A stretch of DNA of 64,000 bases from Aporrectodea caliginosa (taxonomy: Eukaryota; Annelida; Clitellata; Crassiclitellata; Lumbricidae), in NCBI GenBank assembly GCA_020284085.1, contig JACEVL010000021.1, positions 262,501 to 326,500 on the forward strand, given 5' to 3'. Made by a program: the position numbers and the translations under genes. Positions 33,740-45,164 of this stretch are shown here, piece after piece (within the stretch, counting starts at the first letter, position 1; the number at the start of each line of letters is the position of its first letter). The notes beneath the pieces were generated by a model. The model was not told the DNA's origin and did not search any database. It was given only the letters and a program-made list of their open reading frames with translations.

Positions 33740-34110
33740 GCCGGGTACTGCGCTTGCCGCTTGGTGTGATAGCCTAGCGAAGTCTCATTCTGATCCGAAC
33801 GATTATTGACTCGCATGGCTTTTTTGTGATTTAGTTTTAAGTTGCATGTGGTTGGCCATCGGGAGACATGGTCCAGCTCTGCTCCCATCGAGGTTTCGTT
33901 GGATGATGGACTATGTGTTCAATCGGTCTGAGTTTAGATATTATGACCAACGCCCGAGTCCTGTACGATGCCGAAATTGAAATTGTTGGCTATGGTGGAG
34001 ACAGAATCGCAGAATTTGGTACAATGTTGCCGGTTATTAAGAAGGGCAATAATCCAATTAAAACACAGTCCAGGATAGTAACCTCTGCAAGTTGCTCATC
34101 GAGGTGAGCA
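33740..34110 (+). pseudogene. Possible retroelement protease fragment
   Basis: The plus frame at 33913-34107 includes ARVLYDAEIEIVGYGGDRIA followed by FGTMLPVI. This resembles the flap-and-after region of LTR-retrotransposon aspartic proteases (Y-G-G then a Gly before a hydrophobic strand), but no active-site Asp-Thr/Ser-Gly is in frame. Isolated and weak; it could be chance. Confidence 0.25.
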
Positions 34111-34558
34111 TGACTGACTGTTACGGAGTACATTATTGAGAGGCATCGAGCAGTTCAGACAAATGGTAGGCCTAGGCCTACGTTGGGGCAAACTGGGGCC
34201 TCCTGAGGTTGAGCCCAATGGGCGGAATGCAAACTGGTCAGCGATGGGCAACGTTAGGTTGTGTTAGGGTAGTGTAAATGAATCGAGGAATAACAAGTTT
34301 TTGAAGTATGCGACAGAGGATGCAAATTGACCGAAAATCGGCGTATAAGACAGGTAGGGGACCTTGTGACCAATGTGATGATAATTGCTTTCCATTAGGA
34401 GGGCCTTCGCCGGAGGGTAAGCAAGGAATTGACTCCAAGCGTTGATGAATAGACGGAGACGATTTCACTACCTCCCGAGTACACCCCAAATTTTGGACAA
34501 CTCTGCGAGTGCGCCGACACTCGCCTCTTTGGGCTGTCCTGATGGACCAGGAACACTA

Positions 34559-36595
34559 GGGTGTCCCAAAAAACGCAAAGTTCTCAAATATCGATGGCCA
34601 ACCTGTAAAAAGTGTCTCTTGGCTATTCTGATAAAAAATGTAAAGTTACAGCAAGATTGAAGATCATTTAGACGTGGCTCAAAGCATTTTCAAATTTCGT
34701 ATACCACCCATGCAATAGCCTGTGTGGATATCTTACCAGCATAGCGGTTTTTTCAATGCATAACTTTCAAACGGGGAGATATTCAAAATTCCTTTGTTGA
34801 GGCTTCCTGAAAATGTTTGTTCACAACATAGGGTTTGTTTCATAAGGTTACTCTTGCATGACGCCATGTGACATGACGTCAAACTTTGTCGTCACAGTTG
34901 ACATAGCGTTGGATCAATAGTTTATCTTAACGTGTTGTTCTTAAAATGTTTGTTTAGGTATCAAGTTATGGTTGTGGGAAGGAAGGATTTGCATAAAATA
35001 TTTTTGAAACCCATTGGCAGTTTCTTCTTCCAGAACATGTGACATAAAGTCACTCACTGTGACTTTTCAAGTAACTGTTCCTATCTCCACAGCCAGAAGT
35101 CTTGGAAAGGAGATCTCGGTGTCTGCAGACTATGGTCATCGACTTCAAGGAATTTGACAAGTCAATTTTTTTACACTGCGTGGCAATAATATTTCACAGA
35201 TCACGTGACCTCACTCACCGTGACGTTCCCAGTGATCTTTTATATATCCATAGCCACTCACAAGTTTTAGAAACGTCATCTTGGTGTCTACTTTAGTATC
35301 AAGTAACACGTATTACCTTAGAGGGTAAGCAATTCCTTGCTTATCCTCTGTTATAGACAGTTTCCTGTAACTAGTTTCTGTGAATCACAAACGTATAATA
35401 ACAAATCTCACGTTTAGGAAACTGCTTTCATGCTTCACTGAAGATAAACCACAATCGCAAATCTATTGCTTGCAGCTCCCGAGGAACGAAGGGCAACCAC
35501 GCCGGGTCGTCAAATGACCTTGAACCTCAGATGTAATGTAATGTAATTTGTAACTTATATAGCGCCGCTCACAGCAGTGACCATTCAGTAGTGCTCCCAG
35601 TGCGAGTACCCAGAAAGAAGAAATAGGTTTTGAAGAAAGAGAGATGTAGGAACAGATCTAGAAAGAATGGAAACACGTAAAGAGGACATGGAATTCCACA
35701 GAGCAGGCCCAATGGTGATAAATGATCTAGTGTGCGCAAAGTGATCCTAGTTCGCGAGACAAAGAAATCATGCCGGTTCAAAGAGAGGAGAGATTGGAGA
35801 GAAGCTGCAGAATGAGGAAAGCGAATGATCGTATAATGTTGAGTGTACAGTTTTTTATGTGGCGACCCCTAAAACCATAAAAAGTAATACACATCAAGAA
35901 AACTGTTCTAGCAGAACGAAATGTTAAACATTGTAAGTCAATGAGCCCTGAATTTCAGTCATGCACTCAGCATATGATGTTCATTATAACTCTGTTGATT
36001 ATACATCTTTCGAATCTAAGACTCTGAAAAACATCATATAGATGCCAGGAAGTTTTCTACATCACTTGTTGTTCCCATGAGGCCAAAGGTTAACCATAGC
36101 AGGTCGAGTGACCTTGAACTACAAAGTCATGCGATGGTCATACGATGGTCATACCAGGTTGTTTGTAACACTCTTGGATTTCGTTGACCCCAGTGGGGGT
36201 CAAGGACTGACACCTTCTTTTTAGCCTCATCGATAACTAAATATTATGACAACAGATGTCAAATGACCTTGCAAATGAAGGTCGTCCGATTGTCCTGCAA
36301 TGTTAGAAATAGCTTATTTGACTTCTCGCAAAAACTCTGTCTTAGACACAAAAATCACTTCTCGATTGCTTTAAGTTCCTGAGATACTCTGAGATAAAAT
36401 TTCTCAATGGTAAATTAATGTGTATGGCTCAGCTATACAATGCTTAACTTAGAGTCGCTTGAGCCACGCCTAAATATGCTAATCTATTTAGCTGTGACTT
36501 CGTTCAATATAATTACTAGTCCTATAGAAACTTTCTAGAGGTTGTCCATCAAGATATATACACTTTTGAAACGCCTCTGTCTTTTGGGGACACCC
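34559..36595. mobile_element. TA-flanked DNA transposon, non-autonomous (mariner-type?)
   Basis: Left end GGGTGTCCCAAAAAACGCAA; right end is the inverted TTTTGGGGACACCC. TA flanks both sides (34557-34558 and 36596-36597). The right 640 bp recur at 46065-46712 with the same terminus and TA. The inside contains repeated ATCACGTGACCTCA-like words and a SINE-like tail at 35540-35870. There is no intact transposase. TA target and short inverted repeats fit the Tc1/mariner superfamily. Confidence 0.72.
35540..35870 (-). repeat. LINE/SINE 3' fragment nested in the TA element
   Basis: Minus-strand 3' end of TATATAGCGCCGCTC type, with a minus frame (RTRITLRTLDHLSPLGLLCG) like the C-termini of CR1/L2-type LINEs. 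Confidence 0.55.
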
Positions 36596-36599
36596 TAAG

Positions 36600-37280
36600 G
36601 GACACATCCTGAACCTACTACTACCTCTATGCTCTAACTAAACCCACATAATACACCAAGCCGACAGCTTGATGTGCAAACCATCTATTTTTGTTTGGAT
36701 GTTACATACTTTTGAACTGTGTTTATTAGATGTATGAATGAACATTGGACAAGCAATTGGTTAATATAGAATAAAACATACTTATTTACTTTTACTGGGG
36801 TTAAAATCTAAAAGGCAGGGTGCTGGCATCCCTTTGAAGAAAACATCCGGTCAAAGATAATATGTCTCATGGTTCTCAAAGGTACAACTTTTCAACAAAT
36901 TTATCTTTCGTCTCTGCTTATACACTTAAGCTTACATTATTATGGTTTGTAATCTGGCTTCTCCAAACGACAATGACTTTTAGAACGGTTTTACGATATA
37001 AAGGCGCTACAGAAGTAATTGGATTACATTCTCTCATTGCATGCCCTTGATGTTATCGGAAACAGATTGGTGTCTTTTTCTCTGAGAAGTCCGTGATGTC
37101 GTTGAGGTTAGAGGTAAAATTCAAACTTTTTCGAATTACTTACTTTCCGCAGCCGGTTTACGGATTTCATCCGCCTTAAGGGCCTAGACTTATGTACCAA
37201 CGAGCTCTCATCTACGAAAAACATTTGACGCGCAAGAATGACACTGAGTCGAATTATACAGGCCCATACTGCCCTGCCAT
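36600..37280. other. Intergenic, nothing recognised
   Basis: No supported feature between the TA element and the LINE. Confidence 0.4.
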
Positions 37281-37289
37281 GACTCGTTA

Positions 37290-38312
37290 AGATTAATTAT
37301 CCATCAATGGCATTCCTATTACCAAAGTCACCTCTACTAAATTTTTAGGTGCTCATGTGGACCAACATTTGACCTCGAAGGAACATATAAAAACTATTTC
37401 AGACAAAATTGCTAAAAACATTGGTATTCTAACTCGAACTGCATACTTATTGCCCTCCTGCATACGCCTAAAATTATATTACTCCTTGGTGTACCCCTAT
37501 CTTACTTATTGTAGGCCTAATATGATATGGGCATCCACTTATGACTCTAGACTACGGAGATTAATTCTATTGCAAAAACGTGCAGTTCGTATCATAGTGG
37601 AAGTTCCAAGGTGCGTTCATTCTGGACCACTATTTACTGACTTGAAGCTACTTAAACTAGAGCAGATTCGAACATTACAAATTGGCCTATTTATGTACCG
37701 CTATGAGCATGGTTTACTTCCAGCATGTTTTAAGGGATTTTTTCATCTAGGATCCGATGTTCATACTCACTACACCAGAAACTTTAACTCTTATCGCCCC
37801 ATATACGCACACACCAATACTCGCTTATTTTCCATAAAATCTGTTGGCTCCACAACCTGGAACATGCTTCCCTCTCACATAGCCTACATTGTGCCCCCAC
37901 CTACGGCACTTTAAAAAATGCTGCATGCCTACCTGATTAATGGAAATTAGCTATAACCTACCCTGCCGGATATTCTTTTTCACTGTTGGTTAAGGTTTTC
38001 GTTTGGTTTTTTTTTATATACAATTATATTTTCAGAGTGTTTTGAATCGAGTTAATCATTTACTGTGTAATATTTACTATAGCCTACTATTTGCATTGCT
38101 GTACGAAACTTGATGTTGCACTGTTTATCAAGGATTTAGCCAATTCAGATTTCTGAAATGTTGTTCTATGTGTCCCTAGTTAGCGGGATCTTGATCCCTT
38201 TTGGGACTCCTCTTGCGGCCAATCCTGATATTTTTAAGTTGAAATGTTATGTGTTTTTTATTTGGCTTCAATAAAAGAATTTTGATTGATTGATTTGATT
38301 GATAAATATTTT
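37290..38312 (+). mobile_element. LINE 3' portion, RT C-terminal region
   Basis: An open frame from about 37296 to 37914 encodes TKFLGAHVDQHLTSKEHI, then YYSLVYPYLTYC and LILLQKRAVRII, classic post-RT thumb motifs of non-LTR retrotransposons. It is 5' truncated. The 3' UTR ends AATAAAAGAATTTTGATTGA with a TGATT repeat tail, so the insertion is a typical 5'-truncated copy. The same family lies at 45165-45960 in opposite orientation. Confidence 0.9.
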
Positions 38313-38549
38313 CAGCACGTTAACTTCCTCACAAAATTAATTGACAGCACTTGCTTAGATCATGGCCGTTGCGAATGGTGTGCCAACGGTGCCATGGCAC
38401 AGGGCGCAACTCAAGAGAGGGTGAAAATTTTGAGACGGAACGGAACGATTTTATTACTAATTACTTATCTTGAAATATGAAATATCCATCATAAATGAAA
38501 TAAATGTAATAAAATTAAATCATAACAAATCTAGCATAGACCGAAATGG

Positions 38550-38960
38550 GCACAGAAGCCAAATAGAGCGAAATGCGGTGGTTGGTTGAAATTTACGCGA
38601 GGAAAAGGGCGCTTGCGATACTGCGTTGTGATTGGTGGAAAAGCGAGCGAAAATAACGCGGTTCTTTAGGCGCGTAGATTAGCCTATAAAACGAGGCGAG
38701 GCGAGGCACTGAGAAAGGGCTCCTAGATGATATTGCATGTACCGTCCCTACTTAGTGAAAAATTCATTGCTACTGAATAGGCCTAATTATTATAGACGTT
38801 AGCTAATTCGATACAGATGAAACTGTAATTTTGAAAAAGACAACTAACTTAATCAAACGGACTGACAAATATAATTTCGCGTAATTGGATGTGGAAACCG
38901 CTATACGGTATCTCTAGTGAATTGGTTTTAATTAAACTATCATCAGAACTAGCAATATGG
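38550..38960 (+). promoter_or_regulatory. Possible promoter with TATA box
   Basis: A GC-rich stretch with ATTGG (inverted CCAAT) and a TATAAAA at about 38692, followed by a repeated GAGGCGAGGCGAGGC purine tract, lies about 260 bp upstream of an ATG at 38957. Spacing fits a core promoter, perhaps of a retroelement or small gene. Confidence 0.35.
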
Positions 38961-39313
38961 CGGATGTTGAGTTGTCAGTGCTAGTTGATTTAATCCAGAA
39001 AGTTATACAGCGGCAAGAAGAACAACCAGAAGTGCTAAGGAGTACAGGGAGTGAACCCCAGACAGATAATGAAAGTACTAGTGTTGGGACGAGGAGCCCA
39101 ATCAGAGCGGTCACTTTTCTATCGCCACTAAAGCCGGTCGTAGGCTCTAAGCTCGGCATAGAATCTGAAGAGCTGAAATACATACAGTCTAGTGGCGCTA
39201 TAGAAGTCACCGTATGGGCGAGGCCCCGTAGGAGCGCACGCCTGCTTCATAAACCCCGTGTTGATTACACCGTAAGACATCCATGGCTTAGGCCTGCCTT
39301 AGGGTGGTATTGA
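38957..39313 (+). CDS. Unrecognised 118-residue frame
   Basis: It starts at an ATG in AATATGGCGG context (MADVELSVLVDLIQKVIQRQ), has a hydrophilic middle and a basic segment RPRRSARLLHKPRVDYTVRH. The basic RRSAR..KPxxxY pattern resembles tails seen in retroelement proteins, but no other hallmark is present. A putative TATA promoter lies upstream. It may be a small gene, a truncated retroelement gag-like frame, or a first exon. Confidence 0.35.
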   Translation: MADVELSVLVDLIQKVIQRQEEQPEVLRSTGSEPQTDNESTSVGTRSPIRAVTFLSPLKPVVGSKLGIESEELKYIQSSGAIEVTVWARPRRSARLLHKPRVDYTVRHPWLRPALGWY

Positions 39314-39566
39314 ACCAGACGGAAGTCGAATCCTTTTCTCATGGAACTTGTCCAAATCCCTTCAACAGCGAAATGAATCTGAAGTGACTAAAATGAAATG
39401 TTAATAGAAGCACAGAAACTTAATTTCAATTTTCGTTAAAAGACAAAGCGTTATATTATATCCGAGATAACAAATTTTGTCGTTATTGATTATTTGACCT
39501 TTGAGGGGTTGGACGCTAGATTTATGTTTGGCACAGTTCGCAATTATAGCTTGCTACGGCCCTGGC

Positions 39567-39733
39567 TTAGATATGCATAAAGTAGTCGTACCGGTACACG
39601 TTGATCTTCGAGATATCATCGGAGGCTCCAGCAGGGTTCGTCTGACCTTGTTCGACCGCCGCTGTCTGTCCTGCCGCTGGTCCGTTAGCTGCTGCCTCCT
39701 CCTTGCGCTTGAGCTTGCCTTGTCTACCACCCA
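39567..39733 (-). CDS. Possible short coding exon
   Basis: The minus frame contains MGGRQGKLKRKEEAAANG and continues Ala/Gln-rich to SDDISKINVYRYDYFMHI. A second minus frame is also open across the same bases, which weakens the case. Not recognised. Confidence 0.2.
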
Positions 39734-39779
39734 TCGCGAATTGAACCGCAAACACCTGCGGAAGACGCATTAATTATTG

Positions 39780-40310
39780 TGCAACAAATATTATTGTGAA
39801 AGGAATATTAAATAGGAAAATAACAATTATGTTGAAGGTAGTCATACTTCGATAAGATTATCAAAGCTTGCAGAATAGTGGACAGCCGTCACGTGCTTAA
39901 ACATTGGCCTAGTTTGTAATTATAATTGCAGATTTATATAGCACCTCTTTGAAATAAATCATCATAGACTGTCCCAATCGAACGACGGAAAACGAGGATC
40001 GAACAGATTGGTTTTCAATTTCAAGCGCTTAATGAATAGTAGTAAAGAAAGAAAACGAAACTGATGTCGTGTGATGTTAGGCAACCTATCCCAGAACGTT
40101 TGACCGACTGCAGCCAATCTTCTGCGTCGTACTACTCTCTAATTTGTTCGGGAGCTTGCTCTTGGGACCCGTCTATTATTATTATAGTACTATTGCCAAT
40201 CATTAATTGGTTGCTACAGTTGTTGTATGTTGTACATGTATGAAAGGGGAAGCTAGCTACACATAGAAAATTGTTATTCTATTACAGTTAAGAAAATAAT
40301 GAGATGTCGA
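39780..40310. other. Intergenic
   Basis: A GATTTATATAGCACCTCTTT end at about 39931 is another LINE/SINE-like tail on the minus strand. Nothing else recognised. Confidence 0.4.
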
Positions 40311-40314
40311 AGAA

Positions 40315-40352
40315 TTGTATGTATGCATGTATGTATGTATGTATGTATGTAT
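40315..40352. repeat. (TATG)n microsatellite
   Basis: About nine TATG units forming the tail of the minus-strand SINE that follows. Confidence 0.9.
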
Positions 40353-40354
40353 GA

Positions 40355-40622
40355 GCATTTGTTATAGCGCCCCTTCAAGATTTCTACTCAGAGGCGCTCC
40401 CGATTACAGCGCGGACACTGAATCGGAGTTTCACGTCGAAGCGCATGAGCAATTGCGAGTGAAGGACTTGCCCAGGGTCCCTACGTCGAAGCGCATGAGC
40501 AATTGCGAGTGAAAGACTTGCCCAGGGTCCCTACGCGGCGGCTTGAGGTGGATTCGAACCCGCAATCCTCAGATTCCTCAGGCTGCAAGGCACCGAACAT
40601 ACCTCTACACCACCGCGCCCCA
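40355..40622 (-). repeat. SINE family A with internal duplication
   Basis: Minus-strand copy with a GGTTCGAATCC-type B box. A segment of about 49 bp (TCGAAGCGCATGAGCAATTG through CCCAGGGTCCCTACG) is duplicated in tandem at about 40435-40484 and 40484-40534, making this copy longer than the others. Confidence 0.88.
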
Positions 40623-40729
40623 CGACAATATTATGCATTATATATTATTCCGAGTTACAAATTGATGAATTATAGGTTACAGTACAATGATTTGCTTATT
40701 AAGATTAGAATAAGTATCGTATAATTATG

Positions 40730-40790
40730 AGAATTTATAAAGCGCCTCTTGCAGTACTGGCTATTCAGAGTCTATACTAACGCAGATCCC
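40730..40790 (-). repeat. Short LINE/SINE 3' tail
   Basis: AATTTATAAAGCGCCTCTTG-type terminus. Related short tails occur at 41853-41895, 44525-44575 and 48350-48400. Confidence 0.5.
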
Positions 40791-40917
40791 TCCAACCACT
40801 AGTTTACTGGTTTACCAAAAATTAGCGTAGATAATTCAAGTAGCGTTCCTCAGAAGATGAAGGATCATTTCTCCATCACAGTTGCATTTCCGGTTCTGGT
40901 GTTCTAGACTGATTCTC

Positions 40918-41217
40918 TCTGTCTCTGTCTGTCTGTCTCTGTCTCTGTCTCTGTCTCTGTCTCTGTCTCTGTCTCTGTCTCTGTCTCTGTCTCTGTCTCT
41001 GTCTCTGTCTCTGTCTCTGTCTCTGTCTCTGTCTCTGTCTCTGTCTCTGTCTCTGTCTCTGTCTCTGTCTCTGTCTCTGTCTCTGTCTCTGTTCCTCTCT
41101 GTCTCTGTCTCTGTCTCTGTCTCTGTCTCTGTCTCTGTCTCTGTCTGTCTCTGTCTCTGTCTCTGTCTCTGTCTCTGTCTCTGTCTCTGTCTCTGTCTCT
41201 GTCTCTGTCTCTGTCTC

Positions 41218-41257
<40 letters not shown>

Positions 41258-41292
41258 CTGTCTCTGTCTCTGTCTCTGCCCCTGTCTCTCTG

Positions 41293-41328
<36 letters not shown>

Positions 41329-41332
41329 CCCT
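40918..41332. repeat. (CTGTCT)n hexanucleotide array grading into (CT)n
   Basis: About 55 CTGTCT units with rare interruptions (41090, 41145, 41210-41275), ending in CT repeats. Frames on both strands (Ser/Leu and Arg/Asp/Glu runs) are artefacts. Confidence 0.97.
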
Positions 41333-41339
41333 CTCGATG

Positions 41340-42890
41340 CAGCAAACAGTAACAATGTGACAGATCTGGTGATCTTGTACATTCATGGTGTAACAATAGT
41401 TGAAGAAACATTACGATGGACAACAGTTACTATTTTACCTCTGTCGAACTCGCCTCTGACTTTCTCACTGTGTGAACAACCACAGTCAACCACAGAATAG
41501 GCGTGACATACCAAACTAGCTGTTGCCTAGTCGAGCAAACGATCAGCTTTTCATCGCACTTCTGTGTCGATATTCAGCTTACCCTGACGAGCTATTTACC
41601 CAAAAAAGACAAGGCCGTGATACTTTTGTTCAGTATGCGCCACAATGACACTGTGGGCTTTGATAATAACAACAAGCCCGAGATTATAATTATCATACTA
41701 CAATTCGACAAAATCTGGGGTTGACAATATCGACCACCTTGCTGGTATCTATATCTGCAAGCCGCAAGCGTAGAACTCGTCGTTGGCCATTGGTTGCTTT
41801 CTTCAAGATCATTGATACAGCAGCAATGGCCGCATATACATCCATCCTGAGAATTTTATAAAGCGCCTCTTTAAGATATATACCAGAGGCGTTCTGCGCT
41901 AACCAACAGTGATGATTAGTGTCATTACGAAGGAAAAATATTACATCAGTTAGCAAAATAATGCACAGTAAGCTAGAAGAATCACCACTTGCGGGCCAAT
42001 GCACAGTTGCACACGCATGGAAACACAATGACGATGTCAACGAGTAGTCCGTCACTGGTAGAAGATGACGCTCATCCGGCTATTCGTATATAGGCACAAG
42101 GAGTACTGAGAAAAGTCATTCGTCTCATGTCGATCTGTAGATTGAAGCGCCTCCAGCGACTGAAGGTCACTCCTGTGGCCCCGTCGGTCGTCTTACACTG
42201 AGACGAAAACACTCGGCTACAAGTGGCGTACACGGTTCACATAGCAGAGGCTCGATCGTACATTAGAAGGATGGGCTTGATGCAATCACATGGGTCAGTT
42301 TAGAAAGTGCACGCATTGAAAGACTCGAATAGCGATTGCATAGTTTCATTTCTTACCGATACATAGCAACCATTCACGTTTGACATGCATTAATGGATTG
42401 ATGGATGTAATGAATGAATGAAATAAATGATGATCTTGAAGTAGAAACTACAAATCCTGACATTTGTCTGACCTAATCTAGTGAACACTATGACAAACGT
42501 CGAACATTATATAATTAGATAACAATAATTATTTACCAAACACGCGATGGACAATTCAAAATGCCACGACACATGTAGGATTTTACGACGGCTCAATGGT
42601 GTAGTGGAGGCTTTCGAACAATATGAAAAGAACTTACCTGTCTCCTTTCTGTTGAGAGATAACGCGACGTGGAATGTTCATTCGAGTGCGTAGACAGTAT
42701 AGGACGTTTTAGGCTGAAAGCGTAGGCCTACTCACTGTTATACGATAGTCTTCATATGTTCGCTGGCATACAATTCAAGAAGAAACTGGCGTCACTCTGT
42801 GTGTATTGAATAGAGTCGGTGAAGTCGGATCACCGACTTCACCATTGGACATTGGTTACAACAAAAAGCTCCGCTAGTGTAATAAAATAA
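41340..42890. other. Intergenic, no supported gene
   Basis: Contains one LINE/SINE-like tail on the minus strand (41853-41895). The minus frame at 41693-42055 overlaps it and has no conserved motif. Confidence 0.4.
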
Positions 42891-42899
42891 AACTCAGTG

Positions 42900-43360
42900 A
42901 ACCATTAACTTTCACTGCATTCATTGCTAGCGTGTGTAGCTAGACTTTTACCGACTCGTCGTGAGTCATATTTTCTATTTTTTTGTACTCTAAATATGCA
43001 AATATGCAAGTCAGCCATACAAGTGAATCAGGCCGGGCAATGAGTGGTCCCATAAAAGCGCAGAGCAGAGCATTGGCTGGCTGTGAACAGGCAGGAAAAA
43101 GTAGTCTTTTGACTTGGCAATTCAGTGCATGCGTTGCAGTAGGCTAGTTATATGCTGTTGACCTACATGTAGCTCTCAGTTCAGAAATCAATTTGAGCAC
43201 ATATTTAAAATTTAGTTTTATAATTTATATAGGTAACATGGTTCTGTTTTGCTCATTGATGGGCAAGATAAGATAGAGTTTATTTGAGGTTTACTTTTCA
43301 AGTATTTAAGAAAATGCTTAATTAGGTCGAGATCGAAATATATATTATATATATATATAT
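42900..43360 (+). repeat. Segmental duplicate unit 1
   Basis: Shares the blocks TCACTGCATTCATTGCTAGC, AATGAGTGGTCCCATAAAAG and GCAGAGCAG with the next unit (43370-43890) and with 58230-58720, at reduced identity. Confidence 0.5.
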
Positions 43361-43369
43361 TCTACATAA

Positions 43370-43890
43370 GAGTGCTGTTTTACTCTTTAGCTGGCGTCAT
43401 TGCTCGCATGTTTAGCCACATTGGTGACCCTAAAGGTGTTGTGTTGTATGACTATACACAAGTCAGGCGTAGGCCTACAACTGAATTGATGGGCGGGCCA
43501 CAATTTGCCCCACAAACCGCAAAGCAGAGCAGAAAAGCAAGCGACGTCTTTTGAATTGGCGAATAAATGAGTGCATTGCATTAACTATTTTCTGCTGACA
43601 TAAGTGAAGTTTCCGTAATCGCTTCGAACACAGATTTTGAACACAGGTTTTTCATTTTAAAGGTTAAATGATTGCGTTTTATCAATCGTAAGTAAGATAA
43701 AATATATTTGATTAATGCTAGGTTTTTCATCAATATTTTATGCACATAACTGGGCCGAGATCGAAACAGCTTAACTGACGTTTGGCAAAGTAGGCAGATA
43801 CATTTAAGTTACATATAATGTGTGCGTTAATGCCAACTTTAAGTGATGTGTTGCTTTGCGAGTGATTATGAATTAATAAAACTCGATATC
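43370..43890 (+). repeat. Segmental duplicate unit 2
   Basis: Aligns with 58230-58720 over several hundred bp: TTGCTCGCATGTTTAGCCA vs TTGCTCGTATGCTTAGCCA, CAACTGAATTGATGG vs CAACTGAATTGACGG, GAAAAGCAAGCG vs GAAAAGCAAACG, TGACGTTTGGCAA in both. The 58-kb copy lies just upstream of a signal-peptide exon; no such exon was found here. Confidence 0.75.
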
Positions 43891-43998
43891 TGGTAATTTA
43901 ATTTATGACTATTCATGGCGTTGTGCTCTAGGTCTATTGCTGATAATATTCCCCTTATAAAAATGTCAACAGATGCGTATTCTCGTGCTATGATTGAC

Positions 43999-44102
43999 AT
44001 AAGGCTTCTCCCTCCCTCCCTCCCTAATCCCTCCCTCCCTCCCTCCCTCACTTCCTCCCTCTCCTCCCTCCTTCACTTTCTCCCTCCCTCCTTCCCGCCC
44101 TC
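43999..44102. repeat. (CCCT)n low-complexity tract
   Basis: Pyrimidine tract of CCCT/CTCC words. Confidence 0.95.
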
Positions 44103-44639
44103 TTCCCTTTTAGAAAAATTAGCAGGGTCGAGGCCATAGTTATTCGGTCGCTATAGACAAAAATTGAACGCTTACGCTTTACATTTTCAAATCCAGCGGA
44201 AACGATATAATTACATATAGGATGGAGCAAATTCAAATGAACGGGCGTACCCGGTGAGTACCAGCCAAAGCAGCCAAAGTTAATCACGCAAATCAAGCTG
44301 CCTGCCTTTCATACACACACCAGTCAAAGAAATTCGCAATCATTCGAATCTATGAGCAACAGACGGAGGTATACTGATCATATCAAAACTAGCTGGAGCC
44401 CTCTTGACTAGATAAGCTGAGAGTCCCACGCAGGCTTATGCATATGGAAAACCAAATCTTGAGTCGATGCATGATGGACGGGTATACAGACGACAGATAT
44501 ACAGATAAACCGTAATCGTCATTGAACATTTATGTAGCCCCTCTTCAGGAAGTTCAACAGACGTACTGCCGACCTCACAACACAAGATCATGATCGAGTG
44601 AAGAGGTTCCAACCACAGGCAATATAGTGTCAAATAAGG

Positions 44640-45150
44640 TTCATGAATTCAGTCCGATTTATAAGATCTAGTAAGTATAATACAGCGTGCCACAATGCAG
44701 TCGAGAGTCGTGACAAATTCTTCTTCAGATGGGCGTCAACCATTCGAATCGGTTCGCTTTTGTTGACTAAGCAGCATGAACTTCTCGAAACTTTGGACAG
44801 TTTTGTATATGCAGCTGTCAAGGCTTTCCTACATGCAGGACTGAATTCAATTTCAACCATGAATCCCAGTCACACGCTAACGACAGCCCTCGATGCTCCA
44901 GAGCCCAATGACTTCCAAGCCATAGGGCCTGTTTTTCGAGTTCTTCAACTCAACGTCTAGGGCCTGTCGGCGGCCAAGCGCACTCTGCGGTGCGCTGGCT
45001 TAGCGCGAACTGCAAACGCTAAATAAATAATAAGGCTTTCAATTCGTCATGGTTCGAAGGTTTACAGCTGGTAGTTATACATAGCCAGCCATAGAAAGTT
45101 TTCTGTTCAGTGTGTGCAAAAGTGTGTCTTTTCTGAAGGGTATAATGTGC
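44640..45150 (+). repeat. Segment paralogous to 59390-59690
   Basis: Shared words include GTTGACTAAGCAGCATGAACTTCT vs GTTGTCTAAAGAACATGAACTTCT and the GTGTCTTTTCTGA.GG end. It continues the homology of 43370-43890 with the region around the secreted-protein exon at 58954. The 105-codon frame here is not conserved in the other copy, so it is not called as a gene. Confidence 0.6.
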
Positions 45151-45164
45151 ACCCAACGACTTCA

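Noticed and set aside
40836..41423. Arg/Asp/Glu- and Ser/Leu-repeat frames
   Set aside because: Translation of the CTGTCT array in all frames.
44643..44960. 105-codon frame as a gene
   Set aside because: The paralogous sequence at 59390-59690 does not keep the frame.
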